A stretch of 64,000 bases of DNA, taken from Marthasterias glacialis. Taxonomy: Eukaryota; Echinodermata; Asteroidea; Forcipulatida; Asteriidae. The translations under genes and the position numbers were made by a program. Under the pieces are notes generated by a model. That model was not told where the DNA came from and made no database searches. It was given only the letters and a program-made list of their open reading frames with translations. The stretch lies in the NCBI GenBank assembly GCA_911728455.2, contig OU452228.1, positions 5,766,001-5,830,000 on the forward strand, read 5' to 3'. This document shows positions 20,630 through 33,293 of the stretch, one piece after another (the first letter of the stretch is position 1; each line of letters begins with the position of its first letter).

Positions 20630-22096
20630 TTGTTTTCACTCTGTTACAGCTTCGTGTTCAAAAGTGCCATTAGACAGGCTTTTGAAGCGCATTCGGAGCA
20701 GCCCCGCTCCCTGGTGATTTCAAGGTGGAAGATGGCCCTGGCTGTCCGGGAAAACCAGATTTTCGGATGCAGGACTATGGCAGCTACCTGCAGGTACAAG
20801 AAATTTCTCTCTAGCCCCATTATTTCTGGAGTTATTGGCCGTGGCGCTGCCGACTTCTTTTTTTCGGCGTTTTTTTTTGCTGGCTTCGGTCCAGCACACA
20901 CGTATAGGGGCCTTTGCTATTGTTGACGTACACACAGCATGGCCGTATGCACTGGACATCCTCGGGGTGTCCTCACTCCGCGGTCCCTGGCATCCTCCCT
21001 GTTTATCCTGCAGCCCGAAGACCGGTATTTTTGGAAAGCCCATGAGTAGGGCTTTCCAACAGTGTCAGACTTTTCACTTTCCCGCCATTACTTTGGGAGA
21101 TAGAGCCGTTGCTAAGTCTTGTTTTCACTCTGTTACAGCTTCGTGTACAAAAGTGCAATTACACAGGCTTTTGAAGCGCATTCGGAGCAGCCCCGCTCCC
21201 TGGTGGTTTCAAGGTGGAAGATGGCCCTGGCTGGCCGGGAAAACCAGATTTTCGGATGCAGGACTATGGCAGCTACCTGCAGGTACAAGAAATTTTTCTC
21301 TAGCCCCATTATTTCTGGAGTTATTGGCCGTGGTGCTGCCGACTTCTTTTTTCGGCGTTTTTTTTGCTGGCTTCGGTCCAGCACACACGTATATGGGGCC
21401 TTTGCTATTGTTGACGTACACACAGCATGGCCGTATGCACTGGACATCCTCGGGGTGTCCTCACTCCGCGGTCCCTGGCATCCTCCCTGTTTATCCCGCA
21501 GCCCCAAGACCGGCATTTCTGGAAAGTCCATGAGCAGGGCTTTCCAACAGTGTCAGACTTTTCACTTTCCCGCCATTACTTTGGGAGATAGAGCCGTTGC
21601 TAAGTCTTGTTTTCACTCTGTTACAGCTTCGTGTACAAAAGTGCCATTAGACAGGCTTTTGAAGCGCATTCGGAGCAGCCCCGCTCCCTGGTGGTTTCAA
21701 GGTGGAAGATGGCCCTGGCTGGCCGGGAAAACCAGAGTTTCGGATGCAGGACTATGGCAGCTACCTGCAGGTACAAGAAATTTCTCTCTAGCCCCATTAT
21801 TTCTGGAGTTATTGGCCGTGGCGCTGCCGACTTCTTTTTTTCGGCGTTTTTTTTTTGCTGGCTTCAGTCCAGCACACACGTATAGGGGCCTTTGCTATTG
21901 TTGACGTACACACAGCATGGCCGTATGCACTGGACATCCTCGGGGTGTCCTCACTCCGCGGTCCCTGGCATCCTCCCTGTTTATCCTGCAGCCCCAAGAC
22001 CGGTATTTCTGGAAAGCCCATGAGCAGGGCTTTCCAACAGTGTCAGACTTTTCACTTTCCCGCCATTACTTTGGGAGATAGAGCCGTTGCTAAGTC
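20630..22096 (+). repeat. T1 trimer, copy 4 (1467 bp)
   Basis: Full T1 order again: TTCAAAAGTG near 20657, AATTACACAGG near 21157, and CAGAGTTTCGG near 21733. It is one base longer because its third monomer has a T10 tract (490 bp). It is preceded by a GGTTGTTTC monomer (20142) and followed by the CCAAATTTTCGG monomer (22097) and T2 (22584). Confidence 0.85.
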
Positions 22097-22583
22097 TTGT
22101 TTTCACTCTGTTACAGCTTCGTGTACAAAAGTGCCATTAGACAGGCTTTTGAAGCGCATTCGGAGCAGCCCCGCTCCCTGGTGGTTTCAAGGTAGAAGAT
22201 GGCCCTGGCTGGCCGGGAAAACCAAATTTTCGGATGCAGGACTATGGCAGCTACCTGCAGGTACAAGAAATTTCTCTCTAGCCCCATTATTTCTGGAGTT
22301 CTTTGCCGTGGTGCTGCCGACTTCTTTTTTCGGCGTTTTTTTTGCTGGCTTCGGTCCAGCACACACGTATAGGGGCCTTTGCTATTGTTGACGTACACAC
22401 AGCATGGCCGTATGCACTGGACATCCTCGGGGTGTCCTCACTCCGCGGTCCCTGGCATCCTCCCTGTTTATCCCGCAGCCCCAAGACTGGCATTTCTGGA
22501 TAGCCCATGAGCAGGGCTTTCCAACAGTGTCAGACTTTTCACTTTCCCACCATTACTTTGGGAGATAGAGCCGTTGCTAAGTC

Positions 22584-24048
22584 TTGTTTTCACTCTGTTA
22601 CAGCTTCGTGTACAAAAGTGCCATTAGACAGGCTTTTGAAGCACATTCGGAGCAGCCCCGCTCCCTGGTAGTTTCAAGGTGGAAGATGGCCCTGGCTGGC
22701 CGGGAAAACCAGATTTTCGGATGCAGGACTATGGCAGCTACCTGCAGGTACAAGAAATTTCTCTCTAGCCCCATTATTTCTGGAGTTATTGGCCGTGGCG
22801 CTGCCGACTTCTTTTTTTCGGCGTTTTTTTTTGCTGGCTTCAGTCCAGCACACACGTATAGGGGCCTTTGCTATTGTTGACGTACACACAGCATGGCCGT
22901 ATGCACTGGACATCCTGGGGGTGTCCTCACTCCGCGGTCCCTGGCATCCTCCCTGTTTATTCCGCAGCCCCAAGACCGGCATTTCTGGAAAGCCCATGAG
23001 CAGGGCTTTCCAACAGTGTCAGACTTTTCACTTTCCCGCCAATACTTTGGGAGATAGAGCCGTTGCTAAGTCTTGTTTTCACTCTGTTACAGCTTCGTGT
23101 ACAAAAGTGCCATTAGACAGGCTTTTGAAGCGCATTCGGAGCAGCCCCGCTCCCTGGTGGTTTCAAGGTGGAAGATGGCCCTGGCTGGTCGGGAAAACCA
23201 GATTTTCGGATGCAGGACTATGGCAGCTACCTGCAGGTACAAGAAATTTCTCTCTAGCCCCATTATTTCTGGAGTTATTGGCCGTGGCGCTGCCGACTTC
23301 TTTTTTCGGCTTTTTTTTTTGCTGGCTTTGGTCCAGCACACATGTATAGGGGCCTTTGCTATTGTTGACGTACACACAGCATGGCCGTATGCACTGGACA
23401 TCCTCGGGGTGTCCTCACTCCGCGGTCCCTGGCATCCTCCCTGATTATCCCGCAGCCCCAAGACCGGCATTTCTGGATAGCCCATGAGCAGGGCTTTCCA
23501 ACAGTGTCAGACTTGTCACTTTCCCGCCATTACTTTGGGAGATAGAGCCGTTGCTAAGTCTTGTTTTCACTCTGTTACAGCTTCGTGTACAAAAGTGCCA
23601 TTAGACAGGCTTTTGAAGCGCATTCGGAGCAGCCCCGCTCCCTGGTGGTTTCAAGGTGGAAGATGGCCCTGGCTGGCCGGAAAAACCAGATTTTCGGATG
23701 CAGGACTATGGCAGCTACCTGCAGGTACAAGAAATTTCTCTCTAGCCCCATTATTTCTGGGGTTATTGGCCATGGCGCTGCCGACTTCTTTTTTTCGGCG
23801 TTTTTTTTGCTGGCTTCAGTCCAGCACACACGTATAGGGGCCTTTGCTATTGTTGACGTACACACAGCATGGCCGTATGCACTGGACATCCTCGGGGTGT
23901 CCTCACTCCGCGGTCCCTGGCATCCTCCCTGTTTATCCCGCAGCCCCAAGACTGGCATTTCTGGATAGCCCATGAGCAGGGCTTTCCAACAGTGTCAGAC
24001 TTTTCACTTTCCCACCATTACTTTGGGAGATAGAGCCGTTGCTAAGTC
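22584..24048 (+). repeat. T2 trimer, copy 3 (1465 bp)
   Basis: Same ordered markers, displaced by 3907 bp (8 monomers) from the previous copy. It forms the first third of the 9-monomer unit that starts here. Private change: CTGATTATCCC near 23442. Confidence 0.85.
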
Positions 24049-25025
24049 TTGTTTTCACTCTGTTACAGCTTCGTGTACAAAAGTGCCATTAGACAGGCTT
24101 TTGAAGCGCATTCGGAGCAGCCCCGCTCCCTGGTAGTTTCAAGGTGAAAGATGGCCCTGGCTGGCCGGGAAAACCAGATTTACGGATGCAGGACTATGGC
24201 AGCTACCTGCAGGTACAAGAAATTTCTCTCTAGCCCCATTATTTCTGGAGTTATTGGCCGTGGTGCAGCCGACTTCTTTTTTTCGGCGTTTTTTTTTGCT
24301 GGCTTCAGTCCAGCACACACGTATAGGGGCCTTTGCTATTGTTGACGTACACACAGCATGGCCGTATGCACTGGACATCCTCTGGGTGTCCTCACTCCGC
24401 TTTCTCTGGCATCCTCCCTGTTTATTCCGCCGCCCCAAGACCGGCATTTCTGGAAAGCCCATGAGCAGGGCTTTCCAACAGTGTCAGACTTTTCACTTTC
24501 ACGCCATTACTTTGGGAGATAGAGCCGTTGCTAAGTCTTGTTTTCACTCTGTTACAGCTTCGTGTACAAAAGTGCCATCAGACAGGCTTTTAAAGCGCAT
24601 TCGGAGCAGCCCCGCTCCCTGGTGGTTTCAAGGTGGAAGATGGCCCTGGCTGGCCGGGAAAACCAGATTTTCGGATGCAGGACTATGGCAGCTACCTGCA
24701 GGTACAAGAAATTTCTCTCTAGCCCCATTATTTCTGGAGTTATTGGCCGTGGTGCAGCCGACTTCTTTTTTTCGGCGTTTTTTTTGCTGGCTTCAGTCCA
24801 GCACACACGTATAGGGGCCTTTGCTATTGTTGACGTACACACAGCATGGCCGTATGCACTGGACATCCTCGGGGTGTCCTCACTCCGCGGTCCGTGGCAT
24901 CCTCCCTGTTTATCCCGCAGCCCCAAGACCGGCATTTCTTGAAAGCCCATGAGCAGGGCTTTCCAACTGTGTTGGACTTGTCACTTTCCCGCAATTACTT
25001 TGGGAGATAGAGCCGTTGCTAAGTC

Positions 25026-25500
25026 TTGTTTTCACTCTGTTACAGCTTCGTGTACAAAAGTTCCGTTATACAGGCTTTTGAAGCGCATTCGGAGCAGCCC
25101 CGCTCCCTGGTGGTTTCAAGGTGGAAGATGGCCCTGGCTGGCCGGGAAAACCAGATTTTGGATGCAGGACTATGGCAGCTACCTGCAGGTACAAAAACAT
25201 TCTCTCTAGCCCCATTATTTCTGGAGTTATTGGCCGTGGTGCTGCCGACTTCTTTTTTCGGCGTTTTTTTTGCTGGCTTTGGTCCAGCACACACGTATAG
25301 GGGCCTTTGCTATTGTTGACGTACACACATCATGGCCGTATGCACTGGACATCCTCACTCCGCGGTCCCTGGCATCCTCCCTGTTTATCCCGCAGCCCCA
25401 AGACCGGCATTTCTGGAAAGCCCGTGAGCAGGGCTTTCCAACAGTGTCAGACTTGTCACTTTCCCGCCATTACTTTGGGAGATAGAGCCGTTGCTAAGTC
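25026..25500 (+). repeat. 475-bp deletion monomer, copy 1
   Basis: Short monomer carrying two deletions: one base in TTTTCGGATGC (now TTTTGGATGC, near 25157) and 11 bases between two TCCTC motifs (CATCCTCACTCC, near 25351). It also carries ACAAAAACATTC in place of ACAAGAAATTTC and CACACATCATGG in place of CACACAGCATGG. The 11-base loss is flanked by the direct repeat TCCTC, which suggests slippage or microhomology repair. Confidence 0.9.
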
Positions 25501-26967
25501 TTGTTTTCACTCTGTTACAGCTTCGTGTACAAAAGTGCCATTAGACAGGCTTTTGAAGCGCATTCGGAGCAGCCCCGCTCCCTGGTAGTTTCAAGGTGGA
25601 AGATGGCCCTGGCTGGCCGGGAAAACCAGATTTTCGGATGCAGGACTATGACAGCTACCTGCAGGTACAAGAAATTTCTCTCTAGCCCCATTATTTCTGG
25701 AGTTATTGGCCGTGGCGCTGCCGACTTCTTTTTTTCGGCGTTTTTTTTTTGCTGGCTTCAGTCCAGCACACACGTATAGGGGCCTTAGCTATTGTTGACG
25801 TACACACAGCATGGCCGTATGCACTGGACATCCTCGGGGTGTCCTCACTCCGCGGTCCCTGGCATCCTCCCTGTTTATCCCGCAGCCCCAAGACCGGCAT
25901 TTCTGGAAAGCCCATGAGCAGGGCTTTCCAACAGTGTCAGACTTGTCACTTTCCCGCCATTACTTTGGGAGATAGAGCCGTTGCTAAGTCTTGTTTTCAC
26001 TCTGTTACAGCTTCGTGTACAAAAGTGCCATTAGACAGGCTTTTGAAGCGCATTCGGAGCAGCCCCGCTCCCTGGTAGTTTCAAGGTAGAAGATGGCCCT
26101 GGCTGGCCGGGAAAACCAGATTTTCGGATGCAGGACTATGGCAGCTACCTGCAGGTACAAGAAATTTCTCTCTAGCCCCATTATTTCTGGGGTTATTGGC
26201 CATGGCGCTGCCGACTTCTTTTTTTCGGCGTTTTTTTTGCTGGCTTCAGTCCAGCACACACGTATAGGGGCCTTTGCTATTGTTGACGTACACACAGCAT
26301 GGCCGTATGCACTGGACATCCTCGGGGTGTCCTCACTCCGCGGTCCCTGGCATCCTCCCTGTTTATCCCGCAGCCCCAAGACCGGCATTTCTGGATAGCC
26401 CATGAGCAGGGCTTTCCAACAGTGTCAGACTTTTCACTTTCCCACCATTACTTTGGGAGATAGAGCCGTTGCTAAGTCTTGTTTTCACTCTGTTACAGCT
26501 TTGTGTACAAAAGTGCCATTAGACAGGCTTTTGAAGCGCATTCGGAGCAGCCCCGCTCCCTGGTAGTTTCAAGGTGGAAGATGGCCCTGGCTGGCCGGGA
26601 AAACCAGATTTTCGGATGCAGGACTATGGCAGCTACCTGCAGGTACAAGAAATTTCTCTCTAGCCCCATTATTTCTGGAGTTATTGGCCGTGGCGCTGCC
26701 GACTTCTTTTTTCGGCGTTTTTTTTTTGCTGGCTTCGGTCCAGCACACACGTATAGGGGCCTTTGCTATTGTTGACGTACACACAGCATGGCCGTATGCA
26801 CTGGACATCCTCGGGGTGTCCTCACTCCGCGGTCCCTGGCATCCTCCCTGTTTATCCCGCAGCCCCAAGACTGGCATTTCTGGATAGCCCATGAGCAGGG
26901 CTTTCCAACAGTGTCAGACTTTTCACTTTCCCACCATTACTTTGGGAGATAGAGCCGTTGCTAAGTC

Positions 26968-28432
26968 TTGTTTTCACTCTGTTACAGCTTCGTGTACAAA
27001 AGTGCCATTAGACAGGCTTTTGAAGCACATTCGGAGCAGCCCCGCTCCCTGGTAGTTTCAAGGTGGAAGATGGCCCTGGCTGGCCGGGAAAACCAGATTT
27101 TCGGATGCAGGACTATGGCAGCTACCTGCAGGTACAAGAAATTTCTCTCTAGCCCCATTATTTCTGGAGTTATTGGCCGTGGCGCTGCCGACTTCTTTTT
27201 TTCGGCGTTTTTTTTTGCTGGCTTCAGTCCAGCACACACGTATAGGGGCCTTTGCTATTGTTGACGTACACACAGCATGGCCGTATGCACTGGACATCCT
27301 GGGGGTGTCCTCACTCCGCGGTCCCTGGCATCCTCCCTGTTTATTCCGCAGCCCCAAGACCGGCATTTCTGGAAAGCCCATGAGCAGGGCTTTCCAACAG
27401 TGTCAGACTTTTCACTTTCCCGCCAATACTTTGGGAGATAGAGCCGTTGCTAAGTCTTGTTTTCACTCTGTTACAGCTTCGTGTACAAAAGTGCCATTAG
27501 ACAGGCTTTTGAAGCGCATTCGGAGCAGCCCCGCTCCCTGGTGGTTTCAAGGTGGAAGATGGCCCTGGCTGGTCGGGAAAACCAGATTTTCGGATGCAGG
27601 ACTATGGCAGCTACCTGCTGGTACAAGAAATTTCTCTCTAGCCCCATTATTTCTGGAGTTATTGGCCGTGGCGCTGCCGACTTCTTTTTTCGGCTTTTTT
27701 TTTTGCTGGCTTTGGTCCAGCACACATGTATAGGGGCCTTTGCTATTGTTGACGTACACACAGCATGGCCGTATGCACTGGACATCCTCGGGGTGTCCTC
27801 ATTCCGCGGTCCCTGGCATCCTCCCTGTTTATCCCGCAGCCCCAAGACCGGCATTTCTGGATAGCCCATGAGCAGGGCTTTCCAACAGTGTCAGACTTGT
27901 CACTTTCCCGCCATTACTTTGGGAGATAGAGCCGTTGCTAAGTCTTGTATTCACTCTGTTACAGCTTCGTGTACAAAAGTGCCATTAGACAGGCTTTTGA
28001 AGCGCATTCGGAGCAGCCCCGCTCCCTGGTGGTTTCAAGGTGGAAGATGGCCCTGGCTGTCCGGGAAAACCAGATTTTCGGATGCAGGACTATGGCAGCT
28101 ACCTGCAGGTACAAGAAATTTCTCTCTAGCCCCATTATTTCTGGGGTTATTGGCCATGGCGCTGCCGACTTCTTTTTTTCGGCGTTTTTTTTGCTGGCTT
28201 CAGTCCAGCACACACGTATAGGGGCCTTTGCTATTGTTGACGTACACACAGCATGGCCGTATGCACTGGACATCCTCGGGGTGTCCTCACTCCGCGGTCC
28301 CTGGCATCCTCCCTGTTTATCCCGCAGCCCCAAGACTGGCATTTCTGGATAGCCCATGAGCAGGGCTTTCCAACAGTGTCAGACTTTTCACTTTCCCACC
28401 ATTACTTTGGGAGATAGAGCCGTTGCTAAGTC
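26968..28432 (+). repeat. T2 trimer, copy 4 (1465 bp)
   Basis: Same ordered markers, displaced by 4384 bp (9 monomers). Private changes: CTGCTGGTAC near 27616, which destroys the PstI-type palindrome, and CTTGTATTCACTC near 27944 in the phase marker. Confidence 0.85.
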
Positions 28433-29409
28433 TTGTTTTCACTCTGTTACAGCTTCGTGTACAAAAGTGCCATTAGACAGGCTTTTGAAGCGCATTCGGA
28501 GCAGCCCCGCTCCCTGGTAGTTTCAAGGTAAAAGATGGCCCTGGCTGGCCGGGAAAACCAGATTTACGGATGCAGGACTATGGCAGCTACCTGCAGGTAC
28601 AAGAAATTTCTCTCTAGCCCCATTATTTCTGGAGTTATTGGCCGTGGTGCAGCCGACTTCTTTTTTTCGGCGTTTTTTTTTGCTGGCTTCAGTCCAGCAC
28701 ACACGTATAGGGGCCTTTGCTATTGTTGACGTACACACAGCATGGCCGTATGCACTGGACATCCTCTGGGTGTCCTCACTCCGCTTTCTCTGGCATCCTC
28801 CCTGTTTATTCCGCCGCCCCAAGACCGGCATTTCTGGAAAGCCCATGAGCAGGGCTTTCCAACAGTGTCAGACTTTTCACTTTCACGCCATTACTTTGGG
28901 AGATAGAGCCGTTGCTAAGTCTTGTTTTCACTCTGTTACAGCTTCGTGTACAAAAGTGCCATCAGACAGGCTTTTAAAGCGCATTCGGAGCAGCCCCGCT
29001 CCCTGGTGGTTTCAAGGTGGAAGATGGCCCTGGCTGGCCGGGAAAACCAGATTTTCGGATGCAGGACTATGGCAGCTACCTGCAGGTACAAAAAATTTCT
29101 CTCTAGCCCCATTATTTCTGGAGTTATTGGCCGTGGCGCTGCCGACTTCTTTTTTTCGGCGTTTTTTTTGCTGGCTTCAGTCCAGCACACACGTATAGGG
29201 GCCTTTGCTATTGTTGACGTACACACAGCATGGCCGTATGCACTGGACATCCTCGGGGTGTCCTCACTCCGCGGTCCGTGGCATCCTCCCTGTTTATCCC
29301 GCAGCCCCAAGACCGGCATTTCTTGAAAGCCCATGAGCAGGGCTTTCCAACTGTGTTGGACTTGTCACTTTCCCGCAATTACTTTGGGAGATAGAGCCGT
29401 TGCTAAGTC

Positions 29410-29884
29410 TTGTTTTCACTCTGTTACAGCTTCGTGTACAAAAGTTCCATTATACAGGCTTTTGAAGCGCATTCGGAGCAGCCCCGCTCCCTGGTGGTTT
29501 CAAGGTGGAAGATGGCCCTGGCTGGCCGGGAAAACCAGATTTTGGATGCAGGACTATGGCAGCTACCTGCAGGTACAAAAACATTCTCTCTAGCCCCATT
29601 ATTTCTGGAGTTATTGGCCGTGGTGCTGCCGACTTCTTTTTTCGGCGTTTTTTTTGCTGGCTTTGGTCCAGCACACACGTATAGGGGCCTTTGCTATTGT
29701 TGACGTACACACATCATGGCCGTATGCACTGGACATCCTCACTCCGCGGTCCCTGGCATCCTCCCTGTTTATCCCGCAGCCCCAAGACCGGCATTTCTGG
29801 AAAGCCCGTGAGCAGGGCTTTCCAACAGTGTCAGACTTGTCACTTTCCCGCCATTACTTTGGGAGATAGAGCCGTTGCTAAGTC
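29410..29884 (+). repeat. 475-bp deletion monomer, copy 2
   Basis: Same two deletions and linked markers as the monomer at 25026, in the same place within the second 9-monomer unit. Confidence 0.9.
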
Positions 29885-31840
29885 TTGTTTTCACTCTGTT
29901 ACAGCTTCGTGTACAAAAGTGCCATTAGACAGGCTTTTGAAGCGCATTCGGAGCAGCCCCGCTCCCTGGTAGTTTCAAGGTGGAAGATGGCCCTGGCTGG
30001 CCGGGAAAACCAGATTTTCGGATGCAGGACTATGACAGCTACCTGCAGGTACAAGAAATTTCTCTCTAGCCCCATTATTTCTGGAGTTATTGGCCGTGGC
30101 GCTGCCGACTTCTTTTTTTCGGCGTTTTTTTTTTGCTGGCTTCAGTCCAGCACACACGTATAGGGGCCTTAGCTATTGTTGACGTACACACAGCATGGCC
30201 GTATGCACTGGACATCCTCGGGGTGTCCTCACTCCGCGGTCCCTGGCATCCTCCCTGTTTATCCCGCAGCCCCAAGACCGGCATTTCTGGAAAGCCCATG
30301 AGCAGGGCTGTCCAACAGTGTCAGACTTTTCACTTTCCCGCCATTACTTTGGGAGATAGAGCCGTTGCTAAGTCTTGTTTTCACTCTGTTACAGCTTCGT
30401 GTACAAAAGTGCCATTAGACAGGTTTTTGAAGCGCATTCGGAGCAGCCCCGCTCCCTGGTAGTTTCAAGGTAGAAGATGGCCCTGGCTGGCCGGGAAAAC
30501 CAGATTTTCGGATGCAGGACTATGGCAGCTACCTGCAGGTACAAGAAATTTCTCTCTAGCCCCATTATTTCTGGAGTTATTGGCCATGGCGCTGCCGACT
30601 TCTTTTTTTCGGCGTTTTTTTTGCTGGCTTCAGTCCAGCACACACGTATAGGGGCCTTTGCTATTGTTGACGTACACACAGCATGGCCGTATGCACTGGA
30701 CATCCTCGGGGTGTCCTCACTCCGCGGTCCCTGGCATCCTCCCTGTTTATCCCGCAGCCCCAAGACCGGCATTTCTGGATAGCCCATGAGCAGGGCTTTC
30801 CAACAGTGTCAGACTTTTCACTTTCCCACCATTACTTTGGGAGATAGAGCCGTTGCTAAGTCTTGTTTTCACTCTGTTACAGCTTTGTGTACAAAAGTGC
30901 CATTAGACAGGCTTTTGAAGCGCATTCGGAGCAGCCCCGCTCCCTGGTAGTTTCAAGGTGGAAGATGGCCCTGGCTGGCCGGGAAAACCAGATTTTCGGA
31001 TGCAGGACTATGGCAGCTACCTGCAGGTACAAGAAATTTCTCTCTAGCCCCATTATTTCTGGAGTTATTGGCCGTGGCGCTGCCGACTTCTTTTTTCGGC
31101 GTTTTTTTTTTGCTGGCTTTGGTCCTTCACACATGTATAGGGGCCTTTGCTATTGTTGACGTACACACAACATGGCCTTTTGCACTGGACATCCTCGGGG
31201 TGTCCTCACTCCGCGGTCCCTGGCATCCTCTCTGCTTATCCGGCAGCCCCAAGACCGGCATTTCTGGAAAGCCCATGAGCAGGGCTTTCCAACAGTGTCA
31301 GACTTGTCACTTTCCCGCCATTACTTTGGGAGATAGAGCGGTTGCTAAGTCTTGTTTTCACTCTTTTACAGCTTCGTGTACAAAAGTGCCATTAGACAGG
31401 CTTTTGAAGCGCATTCGGAGCAGCCCCGCTCCCTGGTAGTTTCAAGGTGAAAGATGGCCCTGGCTGGCCGGGAAAACCAGATTTTCGGATGCAGGACTAT
31501 GGCAGCTACCTGCAGGTACAAGAAATTTCTCTCTAGCCCCATTATTTCTGGAGTTATTGGCCGTGGTGCAGCCGACTTCTTTTTTTCGGCGTTTTTTTTT
31601 GCTGGCTTCAGTCCAGCACACACGTATAGGGGCCTTTGCTATTGTTGACGTACACACAGCATGGCCGTATGCACTGGACATCCTCGGGGTGTCCTCACTC
31701 CGCGGTCCGTGGCATCCTCCCTGTTTATCCCGCAGCCCCAAGACCGGCATTTCTTGAAAGCCCATGAGCAGGGCTTTCCAACTGTGTTAGACTTGTCACT
31801 TTCCCGCAATTACTTTGGGAGATAGAGCCGTTGCTAAGTC

Positions 31841-32315
31841 TTGTTTTCACTCTGTTACAGCTTCGTGTACAAAAGTGCCATTATACAGGCTTTTGAAGCG
31901 CATTCGGAGCAGCCCCGCTCCCTGGTGGTTTCAAGGTTGAAGATGGCCCTGGCTGGCCGGGAAAACCAGATTTTGGATGCAGGACTATGGCAGCTACCTG
32001 CAGGTACAAAAACATTCTCTCTAGCCCCATTATTTCTGGAGTTATTGGCCGTGGTGCTGCCGACTTCTTTTTTCGGCGTTTTTTTTGCTGGCTTCGGTCC
32101 AGCACACACGTATAGGGGCCTTTGCTATTGTTGACGTACACACATCATGGCTGTATGCACTGGACATCCTCACTCCGCGGTCCCTGGCATCCTCCCTGTT
32201 TATCCCGCAGCCCCAAGACCGGCATTTCTTGAAAGCCCATGGGCAGGGCTTTCCAACTGTGTTAGACTTGTCACTTTCCCGCAATTACTTTGGGAGATAG
32301 AGCCGTTGCTAAGTC
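31841..32315 (+). repeat. 475-bp deletion monomer, copy 3
   Basis: Same deletions and linked markers. It also has AAGGTTGAAG near 31935, CATCATGGCTG near 32146 and CCATGGGCAGG near 32238, shared only with the copy at 35736, so these two form a sub-lineage. Confidence 0.9.
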
Positions 32316-33293
32316 TTGTTTTCACTCTGTTACAGCTTCGTGTACAAAAGTGCCATTATTCAGGCTTTTGAAGCGCATTCGGAGCAGCCCCGCTCCCTGG
32401 TGGTTTCAAGGTGGAAGATGGCCCTGGCTGGCCGGGAAAACCAGATTTTCGGATGCAGGACTATGGCAGCTATCTGCAGGTACAAGAAATTTCTCTCTAG
32501 CCCCATTATTTCTGGAGTTATTGGCCGTGGCGCTGCCGACTTCTTTTTTCGGCGTTTTTTTTTTGCTGGCTTCGGTCCAGCACACACGTATAGGGGCCTT
32601 TGCTATTGTTGACGTACACACAGCATGGCCGTATGCACTGGACATCCTCGGGGTATCCTCATTCCGCGGTCCCTGGCATCCTCCCTGTTTATCCCGCAGC
32701 CCCAAGACCGGCATTTCTGGAAAGCCCATGAGTAGGGCTTTCCAACAGTGTCAGACTTTTCACTTTCCCGGCAATACTTTGGGAGATAGAGCCGTTGCTA
32801 AGTCTTGTTTTCACTCTGTTACAGCTTCGTGTACAAAAGTGCCATTAGACAGGCTTTTGAAGCGCATTCGGAGCAGTCCCGCTCCCTGGTGGTTTCAAGG
32901 TGGAAGATGGCCCTGGCTGGCCGGGAAAACCAGATTTTCGGATGCAGGACTATGGCAGCTATCTGCAGGTACAAGAAATTTCTCTCCAGCCCCATTATTT
33001 CTGGAGTTATTGGCCGTGGCGCTGCCGACTTCTTTTTTCGGCGGTTTTTTTTTGCTGGCTTCAGTCCAGCACACACGTATAGGGGCCTTTGCTATTGTTG
33101 ACGTACACACAGCATGGCCGTATGCACTGGACATCCTCGGGGTGTCCTCATTCCGCGGTCCCTGGCATCCTCCCTGTTTATCCCGCAGCCCCAAGACCGG
33201 CATTTCTGGAAAGCCCATGAGCAGGGCTTTCCAACAGTGTCAGACTTGTTACTTTCCCGCCATTACTTTGGGAGATAGAGCCGTTGCTAAGTC

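Larger units (their letters stand above)
9395..22583 (+). repeat. Array block B: mosaic of trimeric units
   Basis: Monomers start at 9395, 9884, 10373, 10861, 11350, 11839, 12327, 12816, 13305, 13793, 14281, 14770, 15259, 15747, 16236, 16723, 17213, 17701, 18190, 18677, 19166, 19654, 20142, 20630, 21119, 21607 and 22097. Two trimers recur. The first (call it T1) is marked by GTGTTCAAAAGTG, then GCAATTACACAGG, then CAGAGTTTCGG. The second (T2) is marked by GAAGCACATTCGG, then GGTCGGGAAA, then GGCCATGGCG. A linker monomer with CCAAATTTTCGG stands at 16236, 18190 and 22097. GGTTGTTTC marks 9395, 14281 and 20142, just before T1. The order is consistent, but the number of monomers between units changes, as expected from unequal exchange in different registers. 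Confidence 0.85.
22584..26967 (+). repeat. 9-monomer higher-order unit, copy 1 (4384 bp)
   Basis: Monomers start at 22584, 23073, 23561, 24049, 24538, 25026, 25501, 25991 and 26479, with lengths 489, 488, 488, 489, 488, 475, 490, 488 and 489. The unit contains the T2 trimer, a GATTTACGG monomer with CTTTCTCTGG in place of CGGTCCCTGG (near 24399), a monomer with CAGACAGGCTTTTAAAGC, the 475-bp monomer, and a monomer with TATGACAGC. The next unit repeats the same order and exactly the same series of lengths. Confidence 0.9.
26968..31351 (+). repeat. 9-monomer higher-order unit, copy 2 (4384 bp)
   Basis: Monomers start at 26968, 27457, 27945, 28433, 28922, 29410, 29885, 30375 and 30863, with the same nine lengths as copy 1. 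By eye there is only a handful of differences over most of its length (for example AAGGTAAAAG near 28505 and GGGCTGTCC near 30306). Similarity is lost near 31120, where GGTCCTTCACACATG and the TTTTGCACTGG lineage begin. Near-identity over more than 4 kb indicates recent tandem duplication. Confidence 0.9.
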
